64,000 nt of DNA from Capitulum mitella (GCA_030062745.1 CP099847.1:27204923-27268922); one strand, 5' to 3'; positions 13,001 to 23,138 are shown, counted from the stretch's first letter. The notes: generated by a model not told the origin, from the sequence alone. Made by a program: numbers and translations.

Positions 13001-16000
13001 GAGAAGGAGTCCGGCCGGCCGACCAGCTGGTCCGGACCTGACGGACGCTCGGTCGCCGGCCCGCCGTCCGGGCCTGACTCCTGGTCCTCTGGAGCAGCCG
13101 ACTGTCTGTCTGGTCCTGATTCCTGGTCTACTGGAGCGGCCATCCGCCCGTCCGACCCCGACTCCTGATCTGTCGGAGCTTCGAGCCGTCCGTCCAGTCC
13201 TGACTCCTGGTCTGCTGGAGCAGCCGATTGTCTGTCCGGTCCTGACTCCTGATGCGAAAGAGGAGCGGGCCATCTGTCTGGTCCTGACTCCTGACCTGCC
13301 GGGGCTTCCGGCTGGCTGTCCTGTCCTGGCTCCTGGTCTGCTGGAGCTTCAGGCCGCCCTTCCGGTCCTGACTCCTGATGCGAAAAGGGAGCGGGCGGTC
13401 TATCCGGCCCTGACTCCTGACCTGTCCGAGCAGCCGATTGTCCGTCATGCTCCGGCTCCTGATGTGAAGGCGGAGCCGGCAGTCCGTCCGCAGCCCCCGC
13501 GGCAGGCTGAGACCGGCCGTCCCCCGGCGGAACCGGTCCCTCCTGGGGGACAGGAGTCGGGCTCTCCTGGACAGTCTGGAATACCTCCGGCGGCTGGTCT
13601 GCCGGAGCCTGACCTGCTCCGACCGCCTGGTCAGACCTTGCCGCAGATGCCAACTCCTCTACGCGTTTCTGATCTTGGTACGGCTTGAAGTCTGACAGGA
13701 CGTGGTTGGTTTGGAAATCGGCCATGGAACGAGAGTTCGGATCTTGCTCTGGGTCGTCCTGTTCTCCCGGTAGTTCAATTTTTGGTGCACTCGTGTGAGC
13801 CTCGTGGTTCTCGCCTTGGTGTAACTGGAAAGGTTTGACTTTCATATTCTTTTGAAAAGTACTTAGCTCAAACCCCGCGAGCACCATGTCTTCTGCAACC
13901 TCATTCTCCGAGTCGAGTTCTTGATCTGTCGACTTAGACGCTACGATGGTATTTTTGTTGACCTCTTCGGAGATAATGACGTTATGAGTTGTATTCTGAA
14001 TAGCATCTTCCGCTCTAACCAACAGAGCAGTGTTAAACCCTGAAACAGGAAGCATCCAAATGAGGGAAACAACACATCTGTCTTTGTTACTCTTCATGAA
14101 TTCACGATGTACAGACAGCATGAGGACTGATCAAACTTCTCCGCTCAGATTACGACCCACACTGTCCTCTTCATTAATTTAATGCTACCCCATCCTGCGT
14201 CATCCAGACCCCTTGTGGGAGATTACTCTTGGAAAGCGCACCGCTAAGAAATACAACCCGACTGTCGCCGAAAATAAATGATACCAATTTCATTCGTTTT
14301 GCGCGGCCAGGCCGTTGTGGGTGACGACAAAGGGTGCGGAAGAGGCGACTCCGCGGAAAAAGCTCGCAGGAACTATTTTGCTGGTGCTTTTTCCCTTCGG
14401 GGCCGCACGAAGTGGGCACAAGAAAGCATGACGCTGATTCCAGCACATTAGTTCCATAGCGGTGGTCGGATGGTTTTCTTTCTTAAGTGTTGGGGAAACT
14501 GAATTGAGTGGAGCAGACTAGGGCTCGCGCTAGAGTCTTTGGTAAACTCACTAGCCCAGATCCGCGTCAGACGTTACAGGCAAGAAGTCTACGGAGTGCA
14601 TGTTAATTCAGTCTTCGCTTCATGTCCGTCGACTGTCCCTTTATTGACCGAGGTTAGACATGGCCTTGTTGCTCCGTGCCAATCACTAAGCTCCGCCTGC
14701 CAATTCCACCACAGTCGCAACTGCAAGGACATCTCTGTCGGACTCGGCCACGCGCGAACGACACGCCATTGCCTGTCATTATCTGCACAGCCTCACCAGA
14801 GCCACTGGGCCTGCATACCAAACGATCATGAAAGCGGTGCGTCATCGCCAAGCCCAATGATGCTGCAAGTTCGGCCAATGTGCGCTCGTTTCTAAGGTTG
14901 CGATGCACGCAGGAAGACAGGCTGCGGCGAGTACCGCACGTCCTCGATTACCAGAGGACAAACGCCGGCAAGGAAGCGCAGCCACAGGCCTTGTCGAGGT
15001 CTGCGAGCCGGGTTTTCGGTGACACAGCTGCAAACAAGCGGACGGTCGTGAAATCGATGCCGGGACCAGCTGAAGGCTTCGATGGTGGCAGCATACTGCG
15101 CACTGTCTGCACTGCAGCTACAACGCTCAGGGGCGGATAAAGCTAACAGTCTGCTGGGAGATCAAACCCCCAAATGGCCGAATGGACCAATGAACTTTTT
15201 CAGTAAGCATGGGCGACGGAATACGGGAGAGGAAGAGAGGGGAGGGGGCTACGTGGGCAGCTGTTTATGCAAAATGTTGGAGAATTAACGTTAGCTCTAT
15301 CGTGTTACCTGGAAAGGGACGATTAAGAAAAACATATTACCTTTCGTGGCTCCGGAAACGTTTCGCCGTTTTCGCCGTTACTGACACGTTACTGGTAATG
15401 AGGAGAAAAACTTACAAGTTAATTTGAATATCCCTTTGTTTAGAGTAGAAAATATTAGGGCCGAAAGACGTGCATACGTATACAAAATAAACAAAAATAA
15501 TACAGGCAATATAAAAGCCTAAAATTGTCCTACCTTAGTATTTTGGGAATTGTAAACGTTTGGTCCACATAGATCCGCCCTTGACCCCGTGCTGAACAAA
15601 TTGCCCCGATGCGTGCGATTCGCCGTTCTCTGGGCTGCCACAGGTGGGCTCAGCAGACCTCAGAGCGGCACCCCGTGGTCTACATGGGACGGCATGTGGC
15701 GGTACGGGGCTACGGTGGACTGTTCGGCAGGGGGAGCAGCCCGTTCCGACCCGGCTGAGATCTGGTGTTCGTGCTAGATCGCTATAGAGTGGCCGGAGGT
15801 CGGGGGTGAGGATGATGATGGGCTGCAGAGAACTGGCGCGGTCGATTGTCGACACGCGGAATAACCATAGAACAAGCTACGCAGTCACTTAACCGAGGTT
15901 TTCCTGCAAACCTAACGTTCCACGCAGCGTTATTTCCGTGTCTGTGCGTATTGACTTTTTTTTTGGTTTGTGGCAGCATTAGCAAGTGCTCAGACGTAAT

Positions 16001-19000
16001 TTCTGTCCAAACTAAATGGCTTTGCAATGCCTATCAACTGGGGCGCGGGAACTCCTCCACAGTTGGGGGGGGGGGGGCAAAGAAACGTCTTGAGCCATTT
16101 CTTTGCAGTCAACGTCCATAGCGTTAATGTGAAATCTCAGAAAGTTGGGGGCAGCTGTCCACTTGCTTCTTCTCGCTTCCCGCGCCCTTTTCTCGCAAAG
16201 TTCATGACAAAAAAGCACCAGGGAAGCCCTTCACCGCTCGTGAAAGCTCCTACTCGCACATATCCAGGCCGTCCATTCAGCCCGCCCACGGGTGGACGTT
16301 CCGGCAACGCAGCACGTAACCGCCGCGTGCAAACGAAGCCGGCGAACAATAGCGTCCCGGAGCCGCAAGGCGGGCTCGTCCCCGGAAACACGCACCACGC
16401 GGCTAGCGCCACCGCACACCGCGCCGCACGTGAGCGCCGGCGGCCATTCGGCCGGCCGGCCAGGGACCGCCGGCTTTCAACCAGCCGCAAAGAGCCGCGC
16501 GGGCGGTCCTGTCGGTGGCGTTACCGCCTCGGGCGCGTGTCGACACCCGAGCCGCGGCGTCGACGCCGCAGCGGCGCAGCGGCGGCGTGAGTGATGGCTC
16601 ATTCCGTCCGGCCGGGGCAGGGTCACGCAGCGGCCGCGCTGAGGGCTGCTCGGCTGCTGATGGACCAGAGCACGCCTGCTGACTCGCCAGTGTCGGGGAT
16701 GGACGGCGTGTCCGTTCCGCAGGGACTCGGCCGTACCGCGACCGTCAGCGGCCCGGCGACGCTCAGCGGCCGCCGGCACCGAGGTCACGTCGTGACAATA
16801 CGGCTGACGTCATGCGGCGAGGTGACGCGCAAATTGGACGCGTTCGCCGCTGCGTAGCAACTGCAGGCTCTAGATCAAGACCGTGGCGTCAAAAGCATGG
16901 GTGCAGAAGTGGGACAAATTTTGGCGTGGGAAAATGCATTCATTGGGACCCTAAAATGTGGTTTTGATAATGTAGTACCATATTATGTTTTATAAAGCAA
17001 GGGAACCCAGAACGGCTCAAAATACTGGTATGGGATTCCATAGCAATAATTTGCTTTGGTATGGAAAGCTCCATACGAAAGTTAAACAAAGTTACGCCCC
17101 TGGTCAAAACGTATCTAGTAAAGGCTGTTCAGCTTTAAGTATCAACTCACAAAACATGTGTAATGTAGTTCAGGTGCCGTGTCTTTGTTTCGGAATCGAA
17201 TGAAAATGACCTTATCAATTCTCTCACGAACATGTCAGATTTACCTCCGGCTAATAAGATCCCACTGCCCAGTCAGCAGCGTGTCTGCATATTAATTCCT
17301 GCTGATGTCCGCGGTGCGTGCTACAGTCGGTTACGGCGTCGCGGAACGGCCGTGTCCGGGTGGCGCTGCGCCGCGTCACACAGCGTTCCTCTGCGGCGTC
17401 ATCGTGCTACCGCGGCCGCCGCCACCGGTGGCCTTTACCTCCGCTCTCCGACCCCCTCTCTGACCGGACCTTTTGACCTGACCCATCGGGCCAATCTCAG
17501 CCGGCCGGACCAATCATTCGGGCGGCAGAGACCGAGTCAGAAAGGGCTTCCCTGGACAAATGAAGGCGGCGGGCGGCGGGCGGCCGGCGGGTCGGCGGCG
17601 CCGGGCCGCTGTCCGGCCCCCGTCACGCCGGTCACGCCTCCCCAGTCGGCCGGCCGACGCCGGTGGGCCGTCCGGCCGGCCGGCGCCGCCGAGGGGGGAC
17701 GGACGCCCCCGCGGGACGGTCAGCGGGCGGCGGGGGTCACGGCCAGCCGCGTCGCACTCCGCTGCGCCCGACGGCGCAATCAGGGCAACGTCAACCGCAG
17801 CGCCGAGCAGGCGGTGAAGTTTTCCGTTCGGAGCTGTTCAGAATAACGTGCCGAAACACAGTAGGCAGTAAACAATGGACCGGAGCGTTGGTGTTGTGGT
17901 TGATGGCCGTGACGTGTGTGTTGGGTATATGATACCAACCTCTCATTGAATACCTCCAAATGGTCAGTTTGGTGCTTCCTGAGTGCACATTATTACCAGT
18001 CTACCGATGAAGATAAACCTGAACAAACACTTACAAAGAATAAACAGGTGAGCAACATAGGCCAGACAGATAATGCGGCGCCGATGCCGTATTGCTCACC
18101 TTTCGGCCGACGACGGCCATAAATCACTTCTGGCCCGGCACACACAGGAGATTGCATGCAATTTGATGGCGGTTACGAGCGAGTACGAGAAATTAGCGAC
18201 GTTCACCGTCCGCAGAGTGGCCTTATCGTGACCGGGGACGTCCGTTTCCATGCGCAGCGGGGTCGTAAAGGTGTGGCTACGGGGTGGGACTAACGACGCC
18301 GCGGTGGGAAATCGGCCAATTTGTGCATGACGACGCACTGTTAATGCTTGTGCAAGGAGGATGTCGTGAAGCTGTCTGCACCAAATACGGGCTAAAATGT
18401 CCGATCTTTGTCAGCATCGCGTCCATGGGATATCATCAGCATCGGCGATCAAGTTATCCATTATCATTCCCCTAAACGTCCAGGTGGTGAAGAGGTCAGC
18501 AAGAAAAGCTGTCTAGGACATGATTACGAGGAGATAACGCGATTAAGTCGTCTTGAAATGTCAGGACTGAAGGGAAGCGTCCGCAAGTCTACGTCAGTCT
18601 GTACGATCATACTATCCCCGGATATCAAATGCCTGAATTAGTCGACTGATTCGTTAACCTACGTACATACAATAGTTGATAGGCGTAGCTGTAGTGTATT
18701 TACATATACGCATGTATATTGTACACCATCTATTAATGGTACAGGTAGATTCGTCGCAAAATATCGCATCATTGTAAATATATCGCAAGGAAATGTTCAG
18801 CCAGCGTTCTTTTTACGTGGGAAGGCTAGGCGTCACTGTCATTTCTCATTCAATTTCTTGAATCGATGCCGAAATCGGGCTGAATCGGACTTGAATAGTT
18901 TCGCACCTGGAAAACTCATGAAGCAGAATCTGTTTTCTGTTTAGGGAAGGAGGCAGTGGGTCACAAGTCTGGGTGGAGCTTGGAAAAGTTCTGAGATCTT

Positions 19001-20990
19001 CGCCTCCCGTTAGAACTTTCCCGGCATTACGGAGCGAAGTACACCGCGATGGAACCTCGTCCTGCCACCTATCGGTCACATCTCTAACTATTAATTTTCG
19101 AAGCTTTGGTATCTGCCTACGCTGTTGAATGCATTTGGACGATTGATGATTGATTACAATATCAAAGAAACTTTTTACGAGATCTTTGGTATGTTTCGGA
19201 CCTGCACAAGAATGCATTATTTGTGTTTGATTCGGCTTGGCTCGGGATCGATATGGATCCATCAATCGGAGAGAAACGGATGCGACCGGCGAGCTGTACC
19301 TGCATAACATCCTTCAGCTGTTGAACTGTCATGCAACAAAGTGCGTGCATATTTGGTATGCAATCACTGTTGTGACGGTGTATGACATGGTGCAAAGCAT
19401 GCAGATGCACCCAGTGGCAAATAGGCTTTGCAATCCTAAACGTGCAAATTAAATGCACAGACACCCCACAAGAACGACTGCAAACTTTTCGACTGCAAAC
19501 ATTCGTTCTATTGCGTGTCATGATGCAGCCTCTCAAAACAGCTCGACGTGGGGTCGCAGGCTAATATCGTGGCGTTACGGCCCTCCTTTTCGAGACATAA
19601 GAAAAACGAATGTCTGCTGAGGATAACCCAGCAGTCAAATTACATCTTTCAACTGTCTCAAAGTCACGCAAACTGCGTTTACTCTGCATGTTCAGAGTTT
19701 CAATTTCATCGCAATTCTTTGAGCCTCTTTAAATTGGGCCTCATTTATACACATTGTTTACCTTCCAGTGCCTTTTATATACGCATTACAGCCACGTTTT
19801 CGTGTAACAAAAGTATCTCCTATTTAATCTTACAAAATGCGACGTAATATCCTTCTCACTACGCAAATCCCCAATCCTAGCCACATATACGCTGAGCGAG
19901 ACCGCTCTTGAGCGTCGCACCAGGACTCGGGACCTGGGTGTCCTACTAGACACCAAGCTCACTTTTGCTCACCACATCGATCCAACCATAGCAAAGGCGC
20001 ATGCTTGGCCTTGTCATCCGCAGTATGCAGTTATCCAGACATCACATCAGGGCCCGTTTTGATCATAAGGCTATGTGATGTGCTTTTTATGCCCATGTTC
20101 ATTCCACGCTTGAGTACGGCTGTGTTGTATAGGCTAGGGCTGCTGTCACCCACATGAAACGACTGGAGCGTATACAGCACACGTTCCTCATATGGCTGAC
20201 TTTTAATTCAGATAAACCTCTCGACAGCATGGACTACGTCACTCTTCTGGCCCACTTTAACGTGCGCGGTATGAAGTCTCGCTTTGTGCAATATGACATC
20301 ATGTTTCTGTACAATGTTCGCCATGCGAGTCTCGACAGTCCCGAACTGCTGCCAGCATTTGGCTTGGCTGTGCCGCGGCGTCCATCGCGTATCCTCGCGC
20401 TGTGGAGCATTCCCTTTGCTCGTGTGAATACCTCTGGCATAGCCTGCCCACTCGTGTACCCACTCTGTGCAATACCTTTCTGAACTTTTTAAAAAATGTC
20501 GACTTCTTTACGTCCACTACGCGCTTTTACAAGTCAAACGCGCATAGCCTCTAGAACTAGGTATGGTCATACCTGTAAACTTACCCCTGTGCCACAGCTT
20601 AATGTTAATTTAATGCTACTCTGACTGAATCGTATTTTGATCCCCGTTTTTAATATTTGACTGCACCAGTAATTGGGTGGCTGTGCCTATTGGTGTTTAT
20701 AATAATAATACAACAATACAATAATACAATCAGAAAACGAAACAAAGTGTAATTTGTTCCCACATGTATCACATTTAATTAGACTTTTGAAAAGAGCACA
20801 CAGCTATTATTTACATTTGGAACTTTGCTTACTAAAGTTCGGAAAACTTGCTATGCATGTTCCAAGAACAGGACAGTCGATATGGTCCCACTACCGCACA
20901 TGCACATGCATTAGAATGACCTCGTGACGCGGCATCAAACTCACCCACTGCAAGGATCAAACAAACGACGGCCACCGGTGCCGGCCACAT
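876..20990 (-). CDS. klingon/wrapper-like Ig-FN3 cell adhesion protein (gene span, 3' end outside window)
   Basis: Eight exons can be joined: 20990-20945, 14039-12951, 12268-12029, 10875-10754, 7231-7081, 4185-4087, 2793-2660 and 1003-876. All boundaries are GT-AG. Junction phases match (1,1,1,0,1,0,1), apart from one extra base in each of the two Ig3 exons. Order of the product: signal peptide, roughly 345-residue acidic/proline-rich repeat region, Ig1 (Cys in PCPL, Trp in LVWL, then DDGTFSC), Ig2 (LQC, ITW, GGTYLC), Ig3 (LSC, ITW, LDTYFC) and the start of an FN3 domain (YTLTWRV...YKLLYRR). Three Ig plus one FN3 is the domain order known for arthropod Klingon and Wrapper, GPI-anchored neural/glial adhesion proteins; the TGRP linker before FN3 also fits. 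Family assignment is inference from domain order and motifs. The N-terminal repeat extension is unusual. The Ig3 frame breaks leave open a damaged allele or assembly errors. Confidence 0.72.
1004..2659 (-). other. intron 7 of the adhesion gene, no further feature
   Basis: Intron between the Ig3 and FN3 exons. It is AT-rich with a mix of short shadow frames. I see no exon, repeat element or RNA gene in it. Confidence 0.5.
2660..2793 (-). CDS. adhesion gene, exon 7: second half of Ig3, one extra base
   Basis: The exon follows CTGCAGCCAG in phase 0 and ends at ACCG/GTAAGC. It reads VITWLPLEGDVYSLIV, then, after one surplus base at 2746/2747, HVRPEDLDTYFCAAANSLG, ending AVLLTG. Removing that base gives exactly the phase-1 end needed to join the FN3 exon. 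Strands C' to D look short for an Ig domain, so some sequence may be missing. Confidence 0.58.
4087..4185 (-). CDS. adhesion gene, exon 6: first half of Ig3, one extra base
   Basis: The exon lies between a CCGCAG acceptor and a CCCAG/GTGAGA donor. From the expected phase it reads FAPEVAAVEAS. One base later in frame it reads VYSGERHKAVLSCQIHAHPP, ending AQ: the A' strand, conserved Cys and C strand of a klingon-type Ig3. The shift lies near 4150-4156. Exon length is 99, whereas 98 is needed for the flanking phases. This may be a real frameshift or an assembly indel. Confidence 0.55.
4378..4402. other. perfect hairpin in intron
   Basis: GGCGCGATGGC and its exact reverse complement GCCATCGCGCC are separated by GGC. 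Two copies of GCCGCCATGGC follow immediately (to about 4422). This is a CpG-rich palindrome in intron 5 of the adhesion gene, with no assigned function. Confidence 0.55.
5194..6590 (+). mobile_element. family A TTAA-flanked element, copy 1 (piggyBac-type MITE)
   Basis: The element is bounded by TTAA at 5194-5197 and 6587-6590. Ends are related inverted repeats (left CCCACGCAGTGGAAGAGGG, right, reverse-complemented, CACGCATACTGGAAGGGGG). The interior holds three tandem units of about 155 bp, each with GGGTCTTTGAATGC (5840, ~5999, 6151), TATATGTA runs and several TGACCTTGACC motifs. The short frames in it are repeat-derived and not conserved between copies, so no transposase is encoded. It lies in intron 5 of the adhesion gene. 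Confidence 0.72.
7081..7231 (-). CDS. adhesion gene, exon 5: second half of Ig2
   Basis: The exon starts in phase 0 after CTTGCCCAG and ends at AACT/GTGAGT in phase 1. It encodes GDVLPYGEDVLHGPRLEIG, then HVDRSHGGTYLC and a tail ending LRLHVN: strands C' to G of an Ig domain, including the second Cys. It completes the domain begun 3.5 kb upstream in frame. Confidence 0.72.
7232..10529 (-). other. intron 4 of the adhesion gene, unassigned remainder
   Basis: A GC-rich block at about 7240-7900 and another at 8640-8970 (open on both strands) give long shadow frames but no recognisable protein. The rest is AT-rich. No element boundary or RNA gene was recognised. Confidence 0.4.
10530..10753 (-). 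repeat. exon-edge tandem repeat: duplicated 5' splice site
   Basis: Starting right at the donor of the Ig2 exon, a unit of about 47 bp (TGGACCAAGG, then the donor GTTCGTC, then a CTGACCC-containing spacer) is repeated about four times on the minus strand. Two units carry an additional 16-bp internal duplication (GATCAGCTGGACCAAGG). The first extra copies keep the GTTCGT donor; the distal ones have lost it (CTCGT, TTTCGT). Confidence 0.75.
10754..10875 (-). CDS. adhesion gene, exon 4: first half of Ig2
   Basis: The acceptor is TTGTTGTTTCAG (phase 1) and the donor GAG/GTTCGT (phase 0). It encodes VTVPENGVSEVWKGQSATLQ, then Cys, then GAMITWTKE with the Ig tryptophan. The last bases of the exon and its donor are tandemly repeated downstream (10530-10753). 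If the donor is missed, the next in-frame codons run into TGA after four residues. Confidence 0.7.
12029..12268 (-). CDS. adhesion gene, exon 3: second half of Ig1
   Basis: The acceptor is CTCTGCCCGCAG and the donor AAGG/GTGAGC, both phase 1. The exon continues Ig1 from AGDSLVWLLGG (conserved Trp) through SLRVSGARRQDDGTFSC (Asp-x-Gly-x-x-x-Cys) to SYRVHVM. It joins in frame to the Cys-bearing end of the previous exon and to PLEMVTVPENG in the next. A shorter form ending at CAC/GTGATG (phase 0) is possible but less good. Confidence 0.7.
12290..12490. repeat. CAGACAG minisatellite next to the Ig1 acceptor
   Basis: A degenerate array of about 10-24-bp units (CAGACGGCTG, CAGACAGCCGA, CAGACAGTTA) starts some 25 bp upstream of the 3' splice site of the second Ig1 exon. 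On the transcribed strand it reads as repeated CTGTCTGCAG/CTGTCTGCCG, i.e. pyrimidine-rich acceptor-like units. Confidence 0.65.
12951..14039 (-). CDS. adhesion gene, exon 2: repeat region and start of Ig1
   Basis: This exon is open for 363 codons without interruption. The first ~125 residues after the leader are acidic and low in recognisable motifs, with an NTT sequon near the start. From about 13500 down to 13040 come some ten copies of a 15-residue (45-bp) unit with core QESGPD. The exon ends with SFSVRLGAPLTLPC, the A-B strands of an Ig domain, and a GTGCGT donor in phase 1. The open frame extends upstream of the acceptor to an ATG at 14121 preceded by an in-frame TGA, so an unspliced start is possible. 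Repeat copy number is a multiple of three bases throughout, as expected for translated sequence. Confidence 0.68.
14122..19800 (-). other. intron 1 of the adhesion gene; two CpG-rich blocks
   Basis: If the signal-peptide exon is correct, this is intron. GC- and CpG-dense blocks lie at about 16260-16860 and 17300-17830; they produce overlapping frames on both strands but no known domain. They could be alternative promoters or islands. A poly-G run sits at 16067-16078. Otherwise nothing is seen. Confidence 0.35.
19810..20740 (+). mobile_element. 5'-truncated non-LTR retrotransposon (LINE) 3' end
   Basis: From 19835 the plus strand reads KCDVISFSLRK, then YTLSETALERR, then RDLGVLLDTKLTFAHHID: the conserved DLGV..D..L.F..H block downstream of a reverse-transcriptase domain. 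A further stretch (STLEYGCVVWA-like, then MKRLERIQHTFLIWL) follows in a shifted frame and ends in a stop at 20481. The tail is a TAA/ACAATA-rich run (20700-20735), as in I/Jockey-type LINEs. It has several frame breaks and no catalytic RT core, so it is dead. Clade is inference. Confidence 0.7.
20945..20990 (-). CDS. adhesion gene, exon 1: signal peptide
   Basis: A 46-bp exon starts at an ATG with a very strong context (GGGCACCATGT). It encodes MWPAPVAVVCLILAV, a typical signal-peptide core, then stops at a perfect donor GTGAGT in phase 1. The 3' splice site inside the large open frame at 14040 (CTTCCTGTTTCAG) is also phase 1, and joining restores a glycine codon. The pairing across a 6.9-kb intron is inference. 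The alternative is translation from ATG 14121 or 14097 within the next exon, which also gives a hydrophobic leader. Confidence 0.55.
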
Positions 20991-21123
20991 GGTGCCCGCG
21001 CCGCCGAGACTCCTGCACGTTCTGCGCGTGTAGCGGTGTCCTCGAGTCCTCACACTGGGAGGAAACTCCTCCCGGTTTCCCTGAAAGCCTGCTGGCTCCC
21101 GCGCGGGCTTCTGGGACACTCAC

Positions 21124-21224
21124 TGCCGTGTAGTCGCGGAATCCACAGCTGAAAGTACAGGTTGGTTACTTCACGGCCACCTTCCTCCCACGTGCAGGAC
21201 AGCACGTCCTCACCGATACCAACA
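21124..21224 (-). other. possible upstream (5' UTR) exon of the adhesion gene
   Basis: On the minus strand this stretch ends in a good donor (GGCA/GTGAGT), and usable acceptors (GCTTTCAG, CGCGCAG) lie just before the signal-peptide ATG. It is open in one frame (DVLSCTWEEGGREVTNLYFQ and on) but that product was not recognised. A direct repeat of TGTGTTGGTATCGGTGAG spans its 5' edge (21210-21265). It could equally be the last visible exon of another gene. Confidence 0.25.
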
Positions 21225-21289
21225 CAAAACGAAAACGGGGGCTCACCGATACCAACACAAGACGCCGAGGCCGTCGGCGGCTCAAGAGG

Positions 21290-22239
21290 TGCGCCCATCA
21301 AATCTTATCTTTCCGGGGCGACGCCCCGCCCCCTCGGCGGCCGCGGCTGCGCCACGCCGCCGGTCACAGGGGCACGCGACCGACAGAACGAGCGTAGGCG
21401 GGACTGTGCGGCGGACGGCGAACTGGGACACGTTGGCTTTGGTCAACATCCGATGGGGTCATTCATGGTGACGATTTCAACGGCGACGTTTCGCGTTGTT
21501 ACGAGCGACCGTTACGTTTTGTGTATTTAAAGTTGTTAAAGGCGGAAAGTTGTTGACAATGCTGTCGCAGTCCAGTATCTTTTTTTACGGCGCCGTAAAC
21601 TACAGCTCAACCGAAAAGGCACCGCAGCACCATGGTTTTCGAAAACGTACGCCAGCCAACGGTGGCCAATAAAACACGAGGCCAGAAGTCAGGCACTCAA
21701 ACTTTCAACAGAAAAGATGCGAGCAGTGGTGATGATCCATGTATTACAAATGGAAATATCAAACAAGCCCATCGGTCAAACATTAGGTTTAGATGCCGGT
21801 CCAAGCCCGCAGAAGACGGCACGTTAGACAACTCGCGACGCTTCTACGGCCTACGGAAGACGGCCGCCAACGCATGAAGCGACGCTCTCACCGAACGCAG
21901 ACGCCGAACACGACCCATTCAACACATGCCCAGGAAACTGCGCGCGAACGCCGCGCGCCGACGCCAGCGCTCGGCCCAGCCAGCCAGCGCGACTATGGCA
22001 ACCATCCGGCTCCGCGCCCGGTCGGCGCACGCGCGGACGTCCACGCGGCGCGCGCCCCGCCGGCCCGCCCGGCCGCGTCAGCAAACTTCAGACGGGAATT
22101 CGCGGCCGATTTTCATGCGGGAACAATCCCGACCGGCCGCGCGCGACGATGACAAACCGCCCATGAAACACGGACACACAAACAGCGAGAAAGGCCAGGC
22201 CCCCGCGGCGGCGGGCGGCCAGGTCCGGCGCGCGGCTGC
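21290..22239. other. CpG-rich spacer between TFIIS and the adhesion gene
   Basis: Blocks at about 21290-21430 and 21890-22230 are rich in CGCG/GGCC. The first lies just upstream of the adhesion gene's probable 5' end and is a candidate promoter island. The second directly follows the TFIIS stop codon and probably includes its 3' UTR. No minus-strand polyadenylation hexamer (TTTATT on the plus strand) was found in this interval. Confidence 0.35.
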
Positions 22240-23121
22240 TCAGCAGAACTTCCACCGGTGGCCGCACTCGTTGCACATGACGAACGTCGTCATCGGCTCG
22301 TCGGCGCTGCGGGTCTGGATCTGGTTGTAGGTGCAGTTGCGCTTGCCGCACTTGCCGCACTTGAGCAGGTCCGTGCTGGTGCCCTGCACGGAAGCCAGCT
22401 GCGCATCGTTGATGGACTCCTTAGTCAGTTTGTCGCGGAGCGCCTTCATCTCGTCGCTGGCCATCTCCTCGGGCGCCATCTTCGCCAGCCGCTCGGGCGT
22501 GATGCCGCCCGTCAGGTAGTTGAGCCGCAGGTTGACGTTCTTCTGGTCTTTCAGGTTGGCCATGCGCGAGCGCACGCGGTTCTTGTACTTGGGGTTGGTC
22601 GCCTTGAACTCGGCGAAGATGGCCGCCTCGAGACGCTCGGCCAGCGCCTCCGGGTCGCCGCTACCCTCCGGCAGCGAGTCGCCGCGCAGCGCGTTGTAGA
22701 GCATCTCCCGGCACTTCAGCCGCACCGTGTCGCCGGTGGGCGGCGCCGCCGGCGGGAAGCGCGCCACCGACTCCTTCTCGGGCGCGGCGGCCGGCATGTC
22801 CTGGTCGCGCGCGCCGCTGGCGCCGGCCTCGCCGCCGCCGCCGCCCGACTCCTTGCCCGACTTCTTGGCGTCGGCCGACGTGTTCAGCAGCTTCTTCCAG
22901 CCCTTGATGAGCGACTTGGCCAGCGCTATGGTCTGCTCGTCCTTGCTGGACTTGCGCAGGGAGTTGACCGTCATGCCGACCCGCGTTTTGTTCAGCACGT
23001 GCAGCGTGATCGGCAGCGACTGCAGCTTTTTCAGAGATTCCATGGCGTCGTCGAAGTTCTCTGTGGATATCATCTTATCCAGCTTCTTCATCACCTTCAG
23101 CACATCCTCCTCTGTCGTCAT
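22240..23121 (-). CDS. TfIIS: transcription elongation factor TFIIS (S-II)
   Basis: A 293-residue intact protein of full family length. TFIIS binds stalled RNA polymerase II in the nucleus and stimulates transcript cleavage so that elongation can resume. Residues 1-80 form the N-terminal helical LW domain (ends [11 protein letters not shown]). Residues 80-128 are a Ser/Gly/Ala/Pro-rich linker. Residues 129-240 are the central polymerase-binding domain ([12 protein letters not shown], then [14 protein letters not shown]). The C-terminal zinc ribbon has ligands C255, C258, C283 and C286, and the catalytic acidic pair D274-E275 sits in RSADEPMT. The start has a good context (CCCCACCATGA). A probable acceptor (GATCCACAG) lies 17 bp upstream, suggesting a 5' UTR intron. 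The coding part is uninterrupted, unlike the neighbouring split genes; a functional retrocopy is possible. It is transcribed away from DDHD1. Confidence 0.95.
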   Translation of the reverse strand: MTTEEDVLKVMKKLDKMISTENFDDAMESLKKLQSLPITLHVLNKTRVGMTVNSLRKSSKDEQTIALAKSLIKGWKKLLNTSADAKKSGKESGGGGGEAGASGARDQDMPAAAPEKESVARFPPAAPPTGDTVRLKCREMLYNALRGDSLPEGSGDPEALAERLEAAIFAEFKATNPKYKNRVRSRMANLKDQKNVNLRLNYLTGGITPERLAKMAPEEMASDEMKALRDKLTKESINDAQLASVQGTSTDLLKCGKCGKRNCTYNQIQTRSADEPMTTFVMCNECGHRWKFC

Positions 23122-23138
23122 GGTGGGGATTTCAAGAC

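Noticed and set aside
12943-13688. Long plus-strand open frame opposite the adhesion-gene repeat exon
   Set aside because: Mirror of the repeat-rich minus-strand exon; no splice logic or family on this strand.
14040-14121. ATG 14121 or 14097 as the sole start of the adhesion gene
   Set aside because: Possible, but the separate signal-peptide exon at 20990-20945 has a stronger start context and a phase-matched junction; kept as the alternative.
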